This document shows, piece after piece, positions 4,331 through 6,438 of a stretch of DNA of 6,438 bases (positions are counted from its first letter, which is position 1; every line of letters starts with the position of its first letter). Made by a program: the position numbers and the translations under genes. Under the pieces are notes generated by a model. The model was given only the letters and a program-made list of their open reading frames with translations, was not told the origin of the DNA and searched no databases. Origin of the DNA: Treponema sp. (GTDB lineage: Bacteria > Spirochaetota > Spirochaetia > Treponematales > Treponemataceae); NCBI GenBank assembly GCA_014804085.1, contig JAAVAM010000063.1:1-6438 (forward strand), given 5' to 3'.

Positions 4331-6438
4331 ATGGGCCGTTTTTTCCGCTACCTTAAGACCCGTCCGCTTGCCCTTGCGTCCGTCATCGTGCTTGTGGTGC
4401 TCTACCTGTGCATGATTTTTGCCGAATTCGTCGCGCCCTATACGCCCACGCGCATTTTTGAGGACGAGACCTTCCATCCGTCGAATGTGGAGCTTTCCGC
4501 CAAAGGGCTGACCGTGCGCGAGTACCGCGTGCTCAACCCGGTCACCTGGCGGTACGCAAAGGTCAAGGGCGACCAGTTCCGCCACCGCGTCTCATTTTTC
4601 GTGCGGGGCGAGCCGTACAAGCTGCTCGGCTTTATTCCGTGCAGCCGCCACCTGTTCGGCACGGAAACCGACGCGCTCACGGGCGAATCCTACCCGGTGT
4701 TCCTGTTCGGCGCGGACAACCTGGGGCGCGACATGTTCAGCCGCATGGTGTACGGCAGCCGCATTTCGCTCACGATCGGATTTGTGGCGAGCGCGGTCAG
4801 CCTGCTGCTTGCCATGCTGCTCGGCGGCATTGCGGGCTATTACGGCGGCGCGGGCGACTGGACGGTCATGCGCCTTGCCGAATTCCTCATGCTCATTCCG
4901 GGGCTGTACCTGATCCTGTTCCTGCGCTCGCTGCTGAACAGCAAGATGAACAGCGGCACGTCCTACATGATTATCACGGCGATCCTGTCGCTCATCAACT
5001 GGCCGGGGAGCGCGCGCACGCTGCGCGGCATGATCCACGCCATCAAGCGCGAGGAATTCGTCCTGAATGCCGCGCTCGAAGGCATTCCGTCCGCCGTCAT
5101 CATCTTCCGCCACATCATTCCGCAGATGGCAAGCCTGCTCATCGTCAGCACCACGCTCGCCGTCCCCGGCTTCATCATGAGCGAGACCTCGCTTTCCTAC
5201 CTGAACCTGGGCATCAACGACCCGTCCGTCAGCTGGGGCAGCCTCATCAACCGCAACATCTCCACGCTGTCGAACCTCAAGAATTTCCCTTGGCTGCTCA
5301 ATCCCGTGTGGCTTCTGCTGGCGGTCACCCTCGCGTTCAATTTCCTGGGCGACGCGCTCCGCGACTATTTTGACCCCTACCACACGGTTTTTCCGGCATG
5401 GAAATGGCGCAAGAAAAGCCGGGCGTTCCCGCTGGCGCGGTCGGGTGTTCCGGGGTTCCGCGCTCGCCGCGCTCCATTGCCCGCGGCAACGGCTTGCGCC
5501 GCCCCTCCACCCCCTAACGCAGTGCCTCCGGCTTGGCTCTCCGTGCAGGATCTGCACGTGTCGTTCGCCGTCCTGCGCGGCACGGAACGGCGCGTCATTC
5601 AGAGCGTGCGCGGCGTTTCGTTCTCCCTGTCCCGCGGCGAAATCCTGGGCATCGTCGGCGAGAGCGGCAGCGGAAAGTCCGTCACCACGGCGGCGATTCC
5701 CGCGCTGCACCCGTCCAATGCCACGGTCGAGGGACGCATTTTCCTTGACGGCACGGAGCTGACCGCGCTCACTCAGAAAGAAATGCGCACTTGGCGCGGC
5801 CGGAAAATCGGCATGATTTTTCAGGAGCCGGGACGCTCATTCGACCCGCTCCAGAACATCGGCTCGGTGTTCTTTGAGACGCTCCGCAACGCCGACCCGC
5901 AGATTTCCCGCGCCGCCGCCGCCGAAAAAGCCGCCGCGCTCCTTGAGGAAGTCGGGCTTCCCGACCCGCGCAGCCGCCTCAAGAATTATCCGCACCAGTT
6001 CAGCGGCGGGCAGCTGCAACGAATCGGCATCGCGCTCGCGCTTGCGCAGGGTTGCGAGTTGCTCATTGCCGACGAGCCGACCACCGCGCTCGACGTGACG
6101 ATTCAGGCGCAGATTGTCGCGCTCCTTGCGCGTCTGCGCCGCACGCGCGGTCTGTCCATCATTTTCATCAGCCACAACATCGACCTCGTGGCGGACCTGT
6201 GCGACAACATCATCGTCATGTACGGCGGGCTGATCATGGAGCGCGGCACGAGCGACGACATTCTGCACCGCGCCCGGCATCCGTACACGCAGGCTCTGCT
6301 CGCCTCAAGCCCGCGCTTCGGCACGCATTACCGCACGGGGCGGCTCGTCTCCATTCCCGGCCGGGTGACCGACCCCGCGCATCCCGAGCCGGGCTGCCCG
6401 TTCGCGCCGCGGTGCGCTTTTGCGAGGGAGGAATGCGC
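4331..6438 (+). CDS. oppCD: Fused OppC-type permease / OppD-type ATPase (3' end beyond window)
   Basis: One frame without a stop runs from ATG 4331 to the right edge (702 codons). Residues 1-350 are a whole OppC/DppC permease: TM1 at about 13-36; a long extracytoplasmic insert (about 38-130); GADNLGRDMFSRMVYGSRIS just before TM2; the EAA loop EFVLNAALEGIPSAVIIFRH (about 243-262); and a normal-looking end at LGDALRDYFDP. Residues 351-402 are a basic, then Pro/Ala-rich linker (ending ACAAPPPPNAVPPA). From 403 it is an OppD-type ATPase: Walker A GESGSGKS (443-450), Q-loop Gln498, signature SGGQ (558-561), Walker B LLIADEP with Asp581/Glu582, H-loop His615, then the oligo_HPY tail. The tail has HPYTQALL and Cys689, Cys695 and Cys702, matching three of the four cysteines that bind an Fe-S cluster in some OppD/DppD proteins. 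All catalytic residues are present. An oppF gene would be expected next. Confidence 0.9.
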   Translation, partial: MGRFFRYLKTRPLALASVIVLVVLYLCMIFAEFVAPYTPTRIFEDETFHPSNVELSAKGLTVREYRVLNPVTWRYAKVKGDQFRHRVSFFVRGEPYKLLGFIPCSRHLFGTETDALTGESYPVFLFGADNLGRDMFSRMVYGSRISLTIGFVASAVSLLLAMLLGGIAGYYGGAGDWTVMRLAEFLMLIPGLYLILFLRSLLNSKMNSGTSYMIITAILSLINWPGSARTLRGMIHAIKREEFVLNAALEGIPSAVIIFRHIIPQMASLLIVSTTLAVPGFIMSETSLSYLNLGINDPSVSWGSLINRNISTLSNLKNFPWLLNPVWLLLAVTLAFNFLGDALRDYFDPYHTVFPAWKWRKKSRAFPLARSGVPGFRARRAPLPAATACAAPPPPNAVPPAWLSVQDLHVSFAVLRGTERRVIQSVRGVSFSLSRGEILGIVGESGSGKSVTTAAIPALHPSNATVEGRIFLDGTELTALTQKEMRTWRGRKIGMIFQEPGRSFDPLQNIGSVFFETLRNADPQISRAAAAEKAAALLEEVGLPDPRSRLKNYPHQFSGGQLQRIGIALALAQGCELLIADEPTTALDVTIQAQIVALLARLRRTRGLSIIFISHNIDLVADLCDNIIVMYGGLIMERGTSDDILHRARHPYTQALLASSPRFGTHYRTGRLVSIPGRVTDPAHPEPGCPFAPRCAFAREEC

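Noticed and set aside
4639..5373. Plus-strand ORF of 244 codons inside the permease half
   Set aside because: His/Arg/Pro-rich frame-shadow of the OppC coding sequence with no family features.
4592..5710. Long minus-strand ORF opposite the fusion gene
   Set aside because: Arg/Ala/Glu-rich antisense product without recognisable domains; the opposite strand encodes a clear permease and ATPase.
5522..6438. Separate oppD gene starting at GTG 5522 or GTG 5543
   Set aside because: The frame is continuous with oppC, and the upstream sequence is C-rich without a Shine-Dalgarno, so one fused gene is the simpler reading.

Overview
The window looks like chromosomal DNA from a GC-rich spirochaete, most likely a Treponema. 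This is inferred from gene content: a DUF4469-type protein tail, a BspA-type leucine-rich-repeat lipoprotein, a fragment of the Rpn/PD-(D/E)XK 'putative transposase' family that is common in treponemes, and a GC-rich peptide-type ABC transporter. No rRNA or other species marker is present, so the genus is a probable call and the species is left open.

Layout. Positions 2-412 (+) are the 3' end of a DUF4469 protein that enters from the left edge. Right after its stop codon, 413-562 hold a tandem array of six exact-period 23-bp units whose junctions form small palindromes. A strong Shine-Dalgarno follows, then 626-2602 (+) encode a 658-aa lipoprotein with an InlB/Flg_new-like module and about twelve BspA-type LRRs. 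A long perfect hairpin at 2672-2703 ends this gene and, on the other strand, a truncated Rpn-family gene (2702-3142, minus) that has lost its nuclease domain. From about 3208 to the right edge runs an ABC importer operon on the plus strand: oppB (3208-4329), then, one base after its stop, a single uninterrupted reading frame (4331 to beyond 6438) that contains a complete OppC-type permease, a Pro/Ala/Arg-rich linker and an OppD-type ATPase.

How the genes work together. OppB and the OppC half would form the membrane pore for peptides or a related substrate, and the OppD half would supply one ATPase. A partner ATPase (OppF) would be expected just past the right edge. No substrate-binding protein gene lies in the window. 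The LRR lipoprotein is predicted to sit on the cell envelope and has no evident functional link to the transporter.

The most notable points are the OppC-OppD fusion with its odd, repeat-like linker, and the 23-bp array in which both arms of the junction palindromes change together.
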